Source: a virus
Reading direction: 5' to 3' (one strand)
Length of the DNA: 35,725 nucleotides
Virus record (IMG/VR): IMGVR_UViG_3300012931_000895
Span: 1-35,725 of that record
The notes below the pieces were generated by a model. The model was not told where the DNA came from, ran no database searches, and worked only from the letters and a program-made list of their open reading frames with translations. This document shows, piece after piece, positions 29,557-35,725 of the stretch (positions are counted from its first letter, which is position 1; every line of letters begins with the position of its first letter). Made by a program: the position numbers and the translations under genes.

Positions 29557-32500
29557 ATGGCGACGTATAAGGTCGAAATAGATCTCGGAGTAGGGCCGAT
29601 CGACATCACGTACCTGGTCAGGCCCGAATCGATAAAGCGCCGCCTTGAGATTCACAACTCGCTAAGCCCTACGACCAATACCTGCAAATTCACGATCGCC
29701 CCCGATGCGGCGATCTATGCGACGCTCCTCGCAGGCGAGTCAGACATCCTCTGCACAATCACGAAAGACTCCTCCCCGTTCTTCTATGGGCTAATCCAGC
29801 GACTTCCTCAGACCTCAGTGCGGTCCCGGCTCGAGGACATGCAGCTCGTGGCCTATGATCATTCGATCGTCCTGAAGCGGAATATAGAGGAGACCTATAA
29901 GAAAACTTCCAGCACCGTTTCGACGATCGTCTATGAGGTCCTAACCCTTGCGGGGATTTCCCGTCAGGCTATCGATTCTATTCCCAAGACGATCGACGCG
30001 ATCAATTATGTAGCGGGATCTATCACCTATGAGGAGCTGATCCATAAGGTCCTCTCATCATTCGGATATGTGCTCTGGTTCAACGAAAGCGGCTATGCCC
30101 AGACATTCCTTCTCTTCCCCAGCGCCACGGTCCCAACCAGGACCTATCAAACCGGAGAATCCGGCAACGTCATTGATGAGCTGAAAATCGCTCGAAAGCA
30201 GCGACGCTATGGCGGTGCGCGGGTCGAATTCTACAAGCATAAGACCAAGACGAATGCTATCGTCTTCTCAGACGGAACGAACGCCGGGACACTGAACAAA
30301 TGCAATATCGACCTGACAGAATACGACGGAATCTACCCTCCGCGCGACGATCCCGATACGCTCGTCTATAGCGATTACGCAATCTCAGGCGAGACGATCC
30401 TCGGCACGTCCGGCGCCTCCTTATCTTGGAATGGAACCGGGGGAGTGACCGAGCATTTCGTTGACGACGGGCTACGCGGCGAGATCAAGATGACCGGGAC
30501 AGGGATCATCACGCGGCTCGATGTCTTCGCTACCTCCGTGATTCTGCGCGGGAGCAAGGTGATAAAGGAGTCGATCATCGCGGGCCTCAGCGAAGAGCTC
30601 GAGGTCTTCGAGTCGGAGTTCATCACCACCGACGAGGACGGTGACTTCCTCGTCTCAGGTCGCGCGGCATATTGGGCAAATTCAGGCATTACACATTCAT
30701 TCGTGACCGAGGACCTTGCGACCGCAGGATCGATCATCACACTAATCGATTCGAATCTGCTTCTGAATATGATCGCGCTCGTGGTGGCTATCGAAGATGA
30801 TGACCTAGGGCAGCAGGTCGTGTACTGCGAAGCCCTGGAGCCGTATGTACCCGCGGGCAATATCACGACATCAGGCTTCGAAGGAGCCGCGCCCGAGGAA
30901 ACCCTCGGCGGCGAGTCGGCCCAGGCGCTCGCCGCCATGTCCTATATCTACAACCACGACGTTCCCCCATCAAACAACGTGACCAACCTCGCCTTCACGT
31001 CGGAGAACAACGCGGACGGCTCGGTCGACGTTCGCGCCTCATGGGATTATGAGCAGGGTGATGTCGAAGCCGACGGCTTCCTGATCTACTACAAGTCCGA
31101 CCTTTCGGCGCCGAGCGCGATAGACCTCTTCCATTCGCCTGCGAAGTACGTCCCGGCATCAACTCGAGAAATAACCCTGACGGCTCTGTCGGCTCGGTAC
31201 GGCGGCGCCGGGGCCGCGACGCGGCACTACCGCTTCGCCGTCGTCGCGGTGGGCGCGCGGAAGAGCGGATCTATTCCCCACGCTGACGGCGTCGTCGAGG
31301 TTGCAGGGTGGATTGATAAGACCTTCAATCCGACCTTCGACGCCGCAGAAGGCGGGGCAACCTTCTCTATCGAGGGCCAGTCCCTCGTCTGGCGCAACTC
31401 GACCACGGGCGTTGAGCTCGCGCGGATTCGGAACGACGTAGCCCTCTCCATGCTCAAGGCCTCCAACCTCGCCGCGCTCGTTCGGTACAGAGGCTCGTGG
31501 GTCGCAGGGTCCTGGGGATCGCCGTCGACGATCGAATCGACGACAACAATGAATAACAAAGAGGTGAAGCTCGACGACGGATCAATCGTCTGCGTTTACT
31601 TAAGCACGGCGGATTCTGCATTAAGGCAGAAAATCAGAAGCGCTGCAGGAGTCTGGGGTAGCTACACGTTAGTCAAAACGCTCGCGGCCGCCTCTGATGC
31701 GACATATATCTCGCTCGCAAAACTTCCCGACGGCCGCCTAATTCTGTTTTACTCGGGGGTATCAGGGACCCTGAAGGAAATGATACGTGGAACTGATGGA
31801 GTCTGGCAGGATTCTATCGACACTACGCTGACGGGAATAATAAAGCACGACGCTATAGCTCTCGGGGCAGGTGGCGTTCTTTTGACGTATACCGACGCGA
31901 GCAATAATTTAGTTGAGCGCGTCAGGTCCGAAGCCGGAAGCTATGGCTCTCCAATAACTATTGACTCAAGTGGACTGCTCGGATGGAACGGAACTTGTGA
32001 TCTTGGTGATGGACGAATCATTGTTGTCTATTCGCTGGGGACATCGATAGTACAGCGGATTCGCTCAACGGATGGAACATGGGGATCCTCCTCGTCCGTT
32101 GGCACAATTTCGAACGGAATCACGTCGGGCATTGACATAACCCTGCTGCCTGACGGTGGTATTATTTGCGCCACAATCCGGGCAAGCTCCTACGCCGTTC
32201 TCGTAGCTCAAATGACCTCGGGAGGAACCTGGGGCAGCTTTACTGTTATTGGATCGGACGCCCCGTGGGGTGGAATTCAGATCGCCGTTTTGGACAGCGG
32301 CGGTCTCGTCTTGACCTATCCGCTCAATTCAAACAGCTATCTTCGCCAGAATCTCGACACGTCTGCATTTTCCGCCATCCCCATCAAGGACGACTATGCC
32401 TATGTCGGTGCGGGCATCGAGGAGCTCGGCCAGAATTCGAACGGAACATATATCAAACTCAGCGAAGGGACGCTGATTCAATTTGGGAAGCCTGTTATTG

Positions 32501-32709
32501 CTAATGGCGCGACGGTCACATTTCCAATGTCATTTTATGCTGTGCCTGAATATTGTCGTATAGGCATAAACAACGACTCGTCTAATCCTTTGGTATCGCA
32601 AGCATACCCAATAACAGCAACGGGCTTCACAGCAAACCTCAGATTCGCTGCTGGCACAGCATGCCCCTCCGTGACTACGGCGTGGCTCGCAATAGGACGG
32701 TGGAAATGA
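29557..32709 (+). CDS. Tail-tip hub with FN3, propeller-like repeats and gp53-like C-terminus
   Basis: A 1050-residue protein. Residues about 1-440 look like a tail-hub/baseplate domain (VEIDLGVGPIDITYLVRPES). About 470-560 is a fibronectin III domain (VTNLAFTSENN to RFAVVAVGA). About 640-935 has six repeats of roughly 45-50 residues with a GxxDG..YS...IRS..G.WGS pattern (e.g. RSTDGTWGSS, RSAAGVWGSY), as in six-bladed sialidase-like propellers. About 955-1050 matches the gp53-like tail fibre C-terminus (YIKLSEGTLIQFGKP, VTFPMSF, WLAIGRW). It likely combines the tip hub with host binding, replacing separate fibre genes. The DNA of the last third is less GC-rich. Confidence 0.85.
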   Translation: MATYKVEIDLGVGPIDITYLVRPESIKRRLEIHNSLSPTTNTCKFTIAPDAAIYATLLAGESDILCTITKDSSPFFYGLIQRLPQTSVRSRLEDMQLVAYDHSIVLKRNIEETYKKTSSTVSTIVYEVLTLAGISRQAIDSIPKTIDAINYVAGSITYEELIHKVLSSFGYVLWFNESGYAQTFLLFPSATVPTRTYQTGESGNVIDELKIARKQRRYGGARVEFYKHKTKTNAIVFSDGTNAGTLNKCNIDLTEYDGIYPPRDDPDTLVYSDYAISGETILGTSGASLSWNGTGGVTEHFVDDGLRGEIKMTGTGIITRLDVFATSVILRGSKVIKESIIAGLSEELEVFESEFITTDEDGDFLVSGRAAYWANSGITHSFVTEDLATAGSIITLIDSNLLLNMIALVVAIEDDDLGQQVVYCEALEPYVPAGNITTSGFEGAAPEETLGGESAQALAAMSYIYNHDVPPSNNVTNLAFTSENNADGSVDVRASWDYEQGDVEADGFLIYYKSDLSAPSAIDLFHSPAKYVPASTREITLTALSARYGGAGAATRHYRFAVVAVGARKSGSIPHADGVVEVAGWIDKTFNPTFDAAEGGATFSIEGQSLVWRNSTTGVELARIRNDVALSMLKASNLAALVRYRGSWVAGSWGSPSTIESTTTMNNKEVKLDDGSIVCVYLSTADSALRQKIRSAAGVWGSYTLVKTLAAASDATYISLAKLPDGRLILFYSGVSGTLKEMIRGTDGVWQDSIDTTLTGIIKHDAIALGAGGVLLTYTDASNNLVERVRSEAGSYGSPITIDSSGLLGWNGTCDLGDGRIIVVYSLGTSIVQRIRSTDGTWGSSSSVGTISNGITSGIDITLLPDGGIICATIRASSYAVLVAQMTSGGTWGSFTVIGSDAPWGGIQIAVLDSGGLVLTYPLNSNSYLRQNLDTSAFSAIPIKDDYAYVGAGIEELGQNSNGTYIKLSEGTLIQFGKPVIANGATVTFPMSFYAVPEYCRIGINNDSSNPLVSQAYPITATGFTANLRFAAGTACPSVTTAWLAIGRWK

Positions 32710-33014
32710 AAATCAAATACTCCCCGTGCAAGTGGAATCCTAACGCGGCGGCCAGCCTCCCGTCGGGAACGTTGCCCGATACCGTCATCGAATACGTCGA
32801 CGAGAACACGATCACGATCGATGGTGAGCCGCAGGAATTCCCCATTGATGCCGTCGCCTTCCCTGGAATAGCAGAGGCATCGGAAGGCCGGATCCTCGAA
32901 GCCCGCCGCGAGTCCGGCGAGCTCCTTCTCGGCGCAAGGCGATTTTATACGCGGTCCTGCGCGGCCTGGGACACGGGGTACTATCAGGCCACTGGGCCGG
33001 GGGCCGCTCCGTGA
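32706..33014 (+). CDS. Small protein after tail-tip gene
   Basis: A 102-residue protein (MKIKYSPCKWNPNAAASLPS), strand-rich. It overlaps the tail-tip stop by 4 bp, the place where fibre assembly chaperones or small tail proteins are often found. No family recognised; a chaperone role for the receptor-binding protein is only inferred from position. Confidence 0.6.
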   Translation: MKIKYSPCKWNPNAAASLPSGTLPDTVIEYVDENTITIDGEPQEFPIDAVAFPGIAEASEGRILEARRESGELLLGARRFYTRSCAAWDTGYYQATGPGAAP

Positions 33015-33256
33015 AGTACGAAGGCAAGACGCAGGCCCAGGTCGACGCAGAAGCCAAGAAGGCCAAGGCCGAGGCGGAGCTGGCCTCCGCGAAGAGCGAG
33101 GCGGCTGCTCTGAATCTCGACGCGCTGCGGCCTCTTATCGCGATCGCCGCGGGGACCGCAACGGACGAGGATATCGCCAAGCTTAAAGAAATCGATGGAA
33201 TGCTCGGGATCGTCCGCGGAACGATCCGAGCGAAGACGCCGGACCTTGGAGGCTGA
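33011..33256 (+). CDS. Small Ala/Lys-rich helical protein
   Basis: An 81-residue protein with GTG start overlapping the previous stop. The first half (QAQVDAEAKKAKAEAELASA) is a charged coiled helix; the second half is a folded helical segment (LDALRPLIAIAAGTATDEDI). Function unknown, probably tail accessory. Confidence 0.55.
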   Translation: MKYEGKTQAQVDAEAKKAKAEAELASAKSEAAALNLDALRPLIAIAAGTATDEDIAKLKEIDGMLGIVRGTIRAKTPDLGG

Positions 33257-33257
33257 C

Positions 33258-33659
33258 ATGCTCGACACCCTGCCCGAAATCATCGCCGCCGGTACGTTCT
33301 TACTCCTCGCCCTCCTGCTTATCCTGCGGTTCGCCTCACGCGGCGGCCGCGTCAAGACGCCTGTCGCGGAGCTCGCGGGTATAAGCGAGCCCGCACCGCA
33401 GAGCGCAGATACAGTGACAATTCTCGCGAAGCTCGAGGAAATGAACAAGGAGCGCAAAGCGGCACGCGAACAGGCGGCGGAGAAAGAGAAGAACAACGAA
33501 CGGCGGTGGAAGAAAAATTTTACCATCCTCGACGCGATGGCCTCCTCCATGCTCGCGAACGGGATTGGAAATGGCGAACTCACGACTGCGCGCGATTTAA
33601 TCGCAGAATGCAAGGACGACCAGGTTGAGCAGCTCATCGAGCAGGGAGGTGGATCATGA
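33258..33659 (+). CDS. Membrane-anchored coiled-coil protein before the endolysin
   Basis: A 133-residue protein. Residues about 8-26 (IIAAGTFLLLALLLILRFAS) form one transmembrane helix; then about 40 polar residues and a charged coiled coil (LEEMNKERKAAREQAAEKEK). TTGGAGG start, overlap with the endolysin start by 4 bp. It could be a holin-like, antiholin or release-accessory protein; location at the start of the lysis cassette supports that but does not decide. Confidence 0.6.
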   Translation: MLDTLPEIIAAGTFLLLALLLILRFASRGGRVKTPVAELAGISEPAPQSADTVTILAKLEEMNKERKAAREQAAEKEKNNERRWKKNFTILDAMASSMLANGIGNGELTTARDLIAECKDDQVEQLIEQGGGS

Positions 33660-34252
33660 TCCGCGGCGCGCGCTACTGGAACGATCGGACGCGGTACTGC
33701 GTTCAGACGAACAACCCGACCGAGGAGCAGCTGCGGAAGCACGGCACCGGATCCTGGCTCGAGACCTGCGGCCCGACCGCGGCCGTCAACTGCCTCGGCG
33801 CCCTCGGTGTGAATCTGGCGATCGTCACCCCGGGCGGCTATGTCCCGCAGCCCGAGGAGGTCCTCGCGGACTGGTTCAACGATCCGGCCAACTACCAGAT
33901 TCTTCGCGCTGCCCGGCCCGACGTCGACCCGGCCGCGACCCCGTCCAACCGCGTCCCCCAGGACTACCCGCCCGCGGTCAGGGCGGTCTTCGGGGCGCAG
34001 GGGGAGTACTCCGAGTCGGCGACCTGGGCGCACGTGGCGGGATGGCTCAAGGAGGGCGCCGCCGTTCAAATTTGCCTAGCCTCGCCAGGGCACTACCTCG
34101 CGGCCGTGGCCTATGGCGAGCTGACCGATGAGTTGCTTTACCACGACTCATGGCCGGCCCGCGTCGGCGGGGATGGCTTCTGCAAGCGAATGAAGTCGGA
34201 CGAATACCTGCGCAGCGTCAAGAATTTCTGCATCGTCTATCGGGCCGCATAG
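33656..34252 (+). CDS. C39-like (papain-fold) endolysin
   Basis: A 198-residue protein with a papain-like arrangement: Cys38 (WLETCGPTAAVN), His146 (SPGHYLAAVAYG) and Asp164 (LLYHDSWPA). This matches peptidase_C39_2-type enzymes, which could cleave cell-wall peptides. No signal peptide is seen, so a holin must let it out. Position between a membrane protein and a holin, followed by spanin-like genes, identifies it as the cell-wall enzyme by elimination: no lysozyme, amidase or transglycosylase is found. Using a cysteine protease-like fold as the only lytic enzyme would be unusual. ATGA overlap. Confidence 0.75.
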   Translation: MIRGARYWNDRTRYCVQTNNPTEEQLRKHGTGSWLETCGPTAAVNCLGALGVNLAIVTPGGYVPQPEEVLADWFNDPANYQILRAARPDVDPAATPSNRVPQDYPPAVRAVFGAQGEYSESATWAHVAGWLKEGAAVQICLASPGHYLAAVAYGELTDELLYHDSWPARVGGDGFCKRMKSDEYLRSVKNFCIVYRAA

Positions 34253-34268
34253 CCCGGAAGGAGTTGAT

Positions 34269-34625
34269 ATGGACCTTGGAAGCATCGCTCTCGCTATGGC
34301 CTCGTGGATCCTCGGGGCGGTCATCGTCGTAGGGATTATGCAGACGGCCAAGAACGCTTTGCCGGCACTAGAGGGCGCCCAGGGATGGGTCAAGACCCTG
34401 ATCGCCGTGGCCCTAGCCGTCGGTGTCGGGCTTGCGCGCTACATCGGCGTCGAGATCAAGCCCGCCGAGGGCCCGCTCTGGACCTGCTTGGGGATCGTCG
34501 CAGTCTCGCAGACCTGCTATGAGGCCATCTACCGTGGCCTCCTGAAGCGGGGCGCAGCTTTCGCCGACGGCGAGCCCCCCGCAGCTACGGGGAGCAACAG
34601 GGCGGCCGGCGGGGGCGGGGCGTGA
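34269..34625 (+). CDS. Holin
   Basis: A 118-residue protein with three hydrophobic helices (about residues 6-24, 41-58 and 70-88: IALAMASWILGAVIVVGIMQ, TLIAVALAVGVGLARYIGV, LWTCLGIVAVSQTC) and a Gly/Ala-rich polar tail. This class-I holin-like layout and the place next to endolysin and spanin genes fit well. GGAAGGAG start. Its last codons overlap the start of the first spanin-like frame (GTGA). Confidence 0.75.
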   Translation: MDLGSIALAMASWILGAVIVVGIMQTAKNALPALEGAQGWVKTLIAVALAVGVGLARYIGVEIKPAEGPLWTCLGIVAVSQTCYEAIYRGLLKRGAAFADGEPPAATGSNRAAGGGGA

Positions 34626-35005
34626 ATGCGCGTAGGCTTGTGGCTTGTCTTGCTTGTACTCTGCTGCTCGGCGCCTGCATCGGCGCAGGTGGCTACTACC
34701 TCGCCACCCGCGGCGAGCTATCCGATCTACGAGAACGAGCTGACACGCTGTCTCGCGATTTCGACCAGGCTCGCGCAGATTTCCTCGGAGCTCGAGCTGA
34801 AGCTGTCGGCCTCCGAGGAGACCTCGACGCGGCTAACGACCGAACTCGAAGCGTTGAAGACCGAGCTGTCCGAGCTGAGGGCGACGCTCGAGTCCTCTCA
34901 GGCGCGCTCAGCGAAACTCGAGGAAGCAATCAAGAAAGCGGAAGCCTCGCTCGCGAACTCGGAGACATCCTTAGAGGAGTACAAAACCGCGGCCCTGTCG
35001 AATGA
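34622..35005 (+). CDS. Lipoprotein frame overlapping the spanin gene (o-spanin-like)
   Basis: A 127-residue frame starting GTG at the holin stop (GTGA overlap). MNARRLVACLACTLLLGAC ends in a good lipobox (LGAC, Cys19), which would send it to the outer membrane; a coiled-coil-like, charged sequence follows (LSDLRERADTLSRDFDQARA). It lies in the +2/-1 related frame of the 34626 gene, with starts only 4 bp apart and nearly complete overlap. Codon use is less GC3-biased than in the other frame, so it may be the secondary, overprinted frame. The pairing resembles Rz/Rz1 but with far greater overlap at the start. Confidence 0.45.
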   Translation: MNARRLVACLACTLLLGACIGAGGYYLATRGELSDLRERADTLSRDFDQARADFLGARAEAVGLRGDLDAANDRTRSVEDRAVRAEGDARVLSGALSETRGSNQESGSLARELGDILRGVQNRGPVE

Positions 35006-35108
35006 GCGGAAGCTGAAGCGGGATCGCTGGGCCTGGGGCGGGGCAGGCGCCGCCGCTGGCGCCCTGGCGGCCCTGCTGGCTGCGGCCGCGCTCGGCGCAT
35101 TCAGATAA
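34626..35108 (+). CDS. Spanin-like protein with signal and C-terminal TM segment
   Basis: A 160-residue protein: signal-peptide-like start (MRVGLWLVLLVLCCSAPASA), a long coiled coil about residues 38-125 (ELELKLSASEETSTRLTTEL onward), and a C-terminal hydrophobic helix (about 133-158, rich in Gly and Ala). With both ends able to touch a membrane it could bridge inner and outer membranes like a spanin; the N-terminal VLCC could be a relaxed lipobox, which would make it a unimolecular spanin. ATG directly follows the holin stop. Codon use matches other late genes, so this is the main frame here. Confidence 0.65.
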   Translation: MRVGLWLVLLVLCCSAPASAQVATTSPPAASYPIYENELTRCLAISTRLAQISSELELKLSASEETSTRLTTELEALKTELSELRATLESSQARSAKLEEAIKKAEASLANSETSLEEYKTAALSNERKLKRDRWAWGGAGAAAGALAALLAAAALGAFR

Positions 35109-35132
35109 TTTTGCACCATGACTTCCCTCGAG

Positions 35133-35154
35133 CTCACTGCCGTTTAGCAGTGAG
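35133..35154 (+). terminator. Hairpin after the lysis cassette
   Basis: CTCACTGC (35133-35140), loop CGTTTA, GCAGTGAG (35147-35154): perfect 8-bp stem 25 bases after the spanin stop. No T-run follows directly, but T-rich DNA begins about 25 bases later. Probably the end of the late transcript. Confidence 0.45.
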
Positions 35155-35223
35155 AAACGAGATGTGGCAATGGCACGATTTTTGGCTTTTCTTATATGTT
35201 AGAGATTTTTTCTTTTTCTGTTC

Positions 35224-35252
35224 TTGACACCGTGTAGCAGAGCCACTATATC
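35224..35252 (+). promoter_or_regulatory. Promoter in the right non-coding region
   Basis: TTGACA (35224-35229, exact -35 consensus), 17 bp, TATATC (35247-35252). Transcription would begin near 35259 and run straight into the hairpin/terminator structure. Confidence 0.6.
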
Positions 35253-35261
35253 CTGGATATG

Positions 35262-35331
35262 TCCTGGGGGCACATGCCGTTGGCATGAAAAAGCCCCAGG
35301 AGAGGTGAGACTCTCCCAGGGCTACGTTTTA
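35262..35331 (+). ncRNA. Possible ~70-nt small RNA or attenuator leader
   Basis: TCCTGGGG (35262-35269) can pair with CCCCAGGA (35294-35301) around an inner hairpin CATGCC-GTT-GGCATG (35273-35287). The same CCCCAGGA region can instead join GCCC-CA-GGAGAG / CTCTCC-CA-GGGC (35293-35304, 35311-35322), flanked by AAAAA (35288-35292) and TTTT (35327-35330), the look of a two-way intrinsic terminator. The two folds exclude each other, as in attenuators. With a promoter just upstream this could produce a short RNA or control the following gene and int. Confidence 0.5.
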
Positions 35332-35515
35332 ATGCGACTTGCGTCGCGGCTTACAATCCCATTTTGCGCGTGCGTTCTCGGCGAGTCAAGCGGAAAAGTG
35401 CGGATTTTCACGGATTTACAGAAGTATGTGCAGCCTTGCATCTTTCCCCGGTATTCGGATGAGTATTATCGCGTGAATAAGGACCAACGGCGCAAGTCCC
35501 GAAGGGGGCTCGCCT

Positions 35516-35725
35516 ATGGGCAGGCTATGGACCCGAGAGGAGCTTCTTGCGATCCTTGAAATCGAGAAGCTCAATGGACCGCTGACCTATCAACGGCCGA
35601 GGGATGTAGAAGATTTATTCTACAACCTCACCGGAATGTACAGGGCCAGCGGATGCATCTACATGGCTTATAAGCGCTTAAAGAAAGGCTTGTATGACCA
35701 CCTACTCGAAGGGGTAGTGGCGTAG
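35516..35725 (+). CDS. Small putative DNA-binding protein, excisionase candidate
   Basis: A 69-residue protein (MGRLWTREELLAILEIEKLN, then RPRDVEDLFYNLTGMYRASG) with a helical, basic C-terminus (YMAYKRLKKGLYDHLL). The WTREELLAIL start resembles small HTH or SANT-like proteins that bind DNA. AAGGGGG upstream. It ends on the last base of the window; if the ends join, its TAG touches the integrase ATG, making an operon like xis-int. Excisionase is inferred from that position only. Confidence 0.55.
   Translation: MGRLWTREELLAILEIEKLNGPLTYQRPRDVEDLFYNLTGMYRASGCIYMAYKRLKKGLYDHLLEGVVA

Larger units (their letters stand above)
35109..35515. other. Non-coding region with hairpins, a promoter and a terminator
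   Basis: No convincing gene lies in this 407-base region. It holds an 8-bp hairpin (35133-35154), an AT-rich stretch with T-runs (about 35178-35222), a promoter (35224-35252), a structured stretch ending in a terminator (35262-35331) and about 180 bases without visible features before the last gene. If the genome is circular, it sits just upstream of the last gene and the integrase, so it could also hold attP. Confidence 0.5.

Noticed and set aside
35224-35559. 111-codon plus-strand frame
   Set aside because: It runs through a promoter and terminator, has no ribosome site and overlaps the better 35516 gene in another frame.

Overview
The window looks like one essentially complete temperate siphovirus-type phage or prophage of about 35.7 kb. 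In order it carries an integrase, an immunity region with divergent regulators, a recombination and replication block, a packaging, head and tail block, a tail-tip/receptor-binding protein, and a holin-endolysin-spanin lysis cassette. Most of it is GC-rich, with Shine-Dalgarno sites of the AGGAGG type and tightly coupled genes (ATGA/GTGA overlaps), and I can see sigma70-like promoters. The spanin-like genes and a lipobox point to a diderm (Gram-negative type) host. The host phylum cannot be fixed from the sequence alone. The last gene ends on the last base and the integrase starts on base 1 (TAG|ATG), so the window may be a circular genome opened at the integrase start.

Layout. 1-1179: tyrosine integrase. 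1283-5173: an AT-rich block on the minus strand, unlike everything around it. It holds a five-gene, overlapping operon (Panacea/YwgA-like protein, 3-TM membrane protein, PD-(D/E)XK-like nuclease, TIM-barrel-like protein with a TGT-type CxCxxC motif, 1-TM protein) and a separately promoted 37-residue peptide. This is the best candidate for an undescribed system, probably an anti-phage or superinfection-exclusion cargo. 5319-5993: CI-like repressor and AbrB-fold Cro-like regulator, divergent, with three GTGACC operator-like sites. 5990-9958: small early genes, a RusA resolvase, a tRNA-like gene with a 25-nt anticodon loop, and a ribbon-helix-helix regulator facing a promoter framed by two TGTATATACA palindromes. 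10082-16099: a possible annealing protein, a single-chain SbcD-SbcC fusion, two small genes, and a replication protein whose gene contains three 21-bp iterons and a DnaA-box-like site. 16151-16280: a strongly structured RNA ending in a T-tract.

16309-29555: ParB/DNA-methyltransferase fusion, small and large terminase, portal, head morphogenesis, scaffold, P22-type coat protein, connectors, tail tube, a tail-assembly chaperone with a -1 frame extension, and the tape measure. Three small hairpins with GTGA loops precede the coat gene. 29557-32709: a 1050-residue tail-tip protein that combines hub, FN3, six propeller-like repeats and a gp53-like C-terminus; its distal third is less GC-rich. 32706-35108: small tail/lysis genes, C39-like endolysin, holin, and two spanin-like reading frames overlapping almost entirely. 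35109-35515: non-coding, with a promoter and terminator that could make a roughly 70-nt RNA. 35516-35725: a small gene that could be an excisionase.

Working together: the integrase and the CI/Cro-like pair decide lysogeny; RusA, SbcDC and the annealing protein handle recombination; the DUF4373-type protein with its internal iterons starts replication; the terminase, portal and P22-type coat package DNA into a long-tailed particle; the propeller-bearing tip recognises the host; the holin, C39-like enzyme and spanins release progeny. The AT-rich operon is probably lysogenic cargo expressed from its own promoter.
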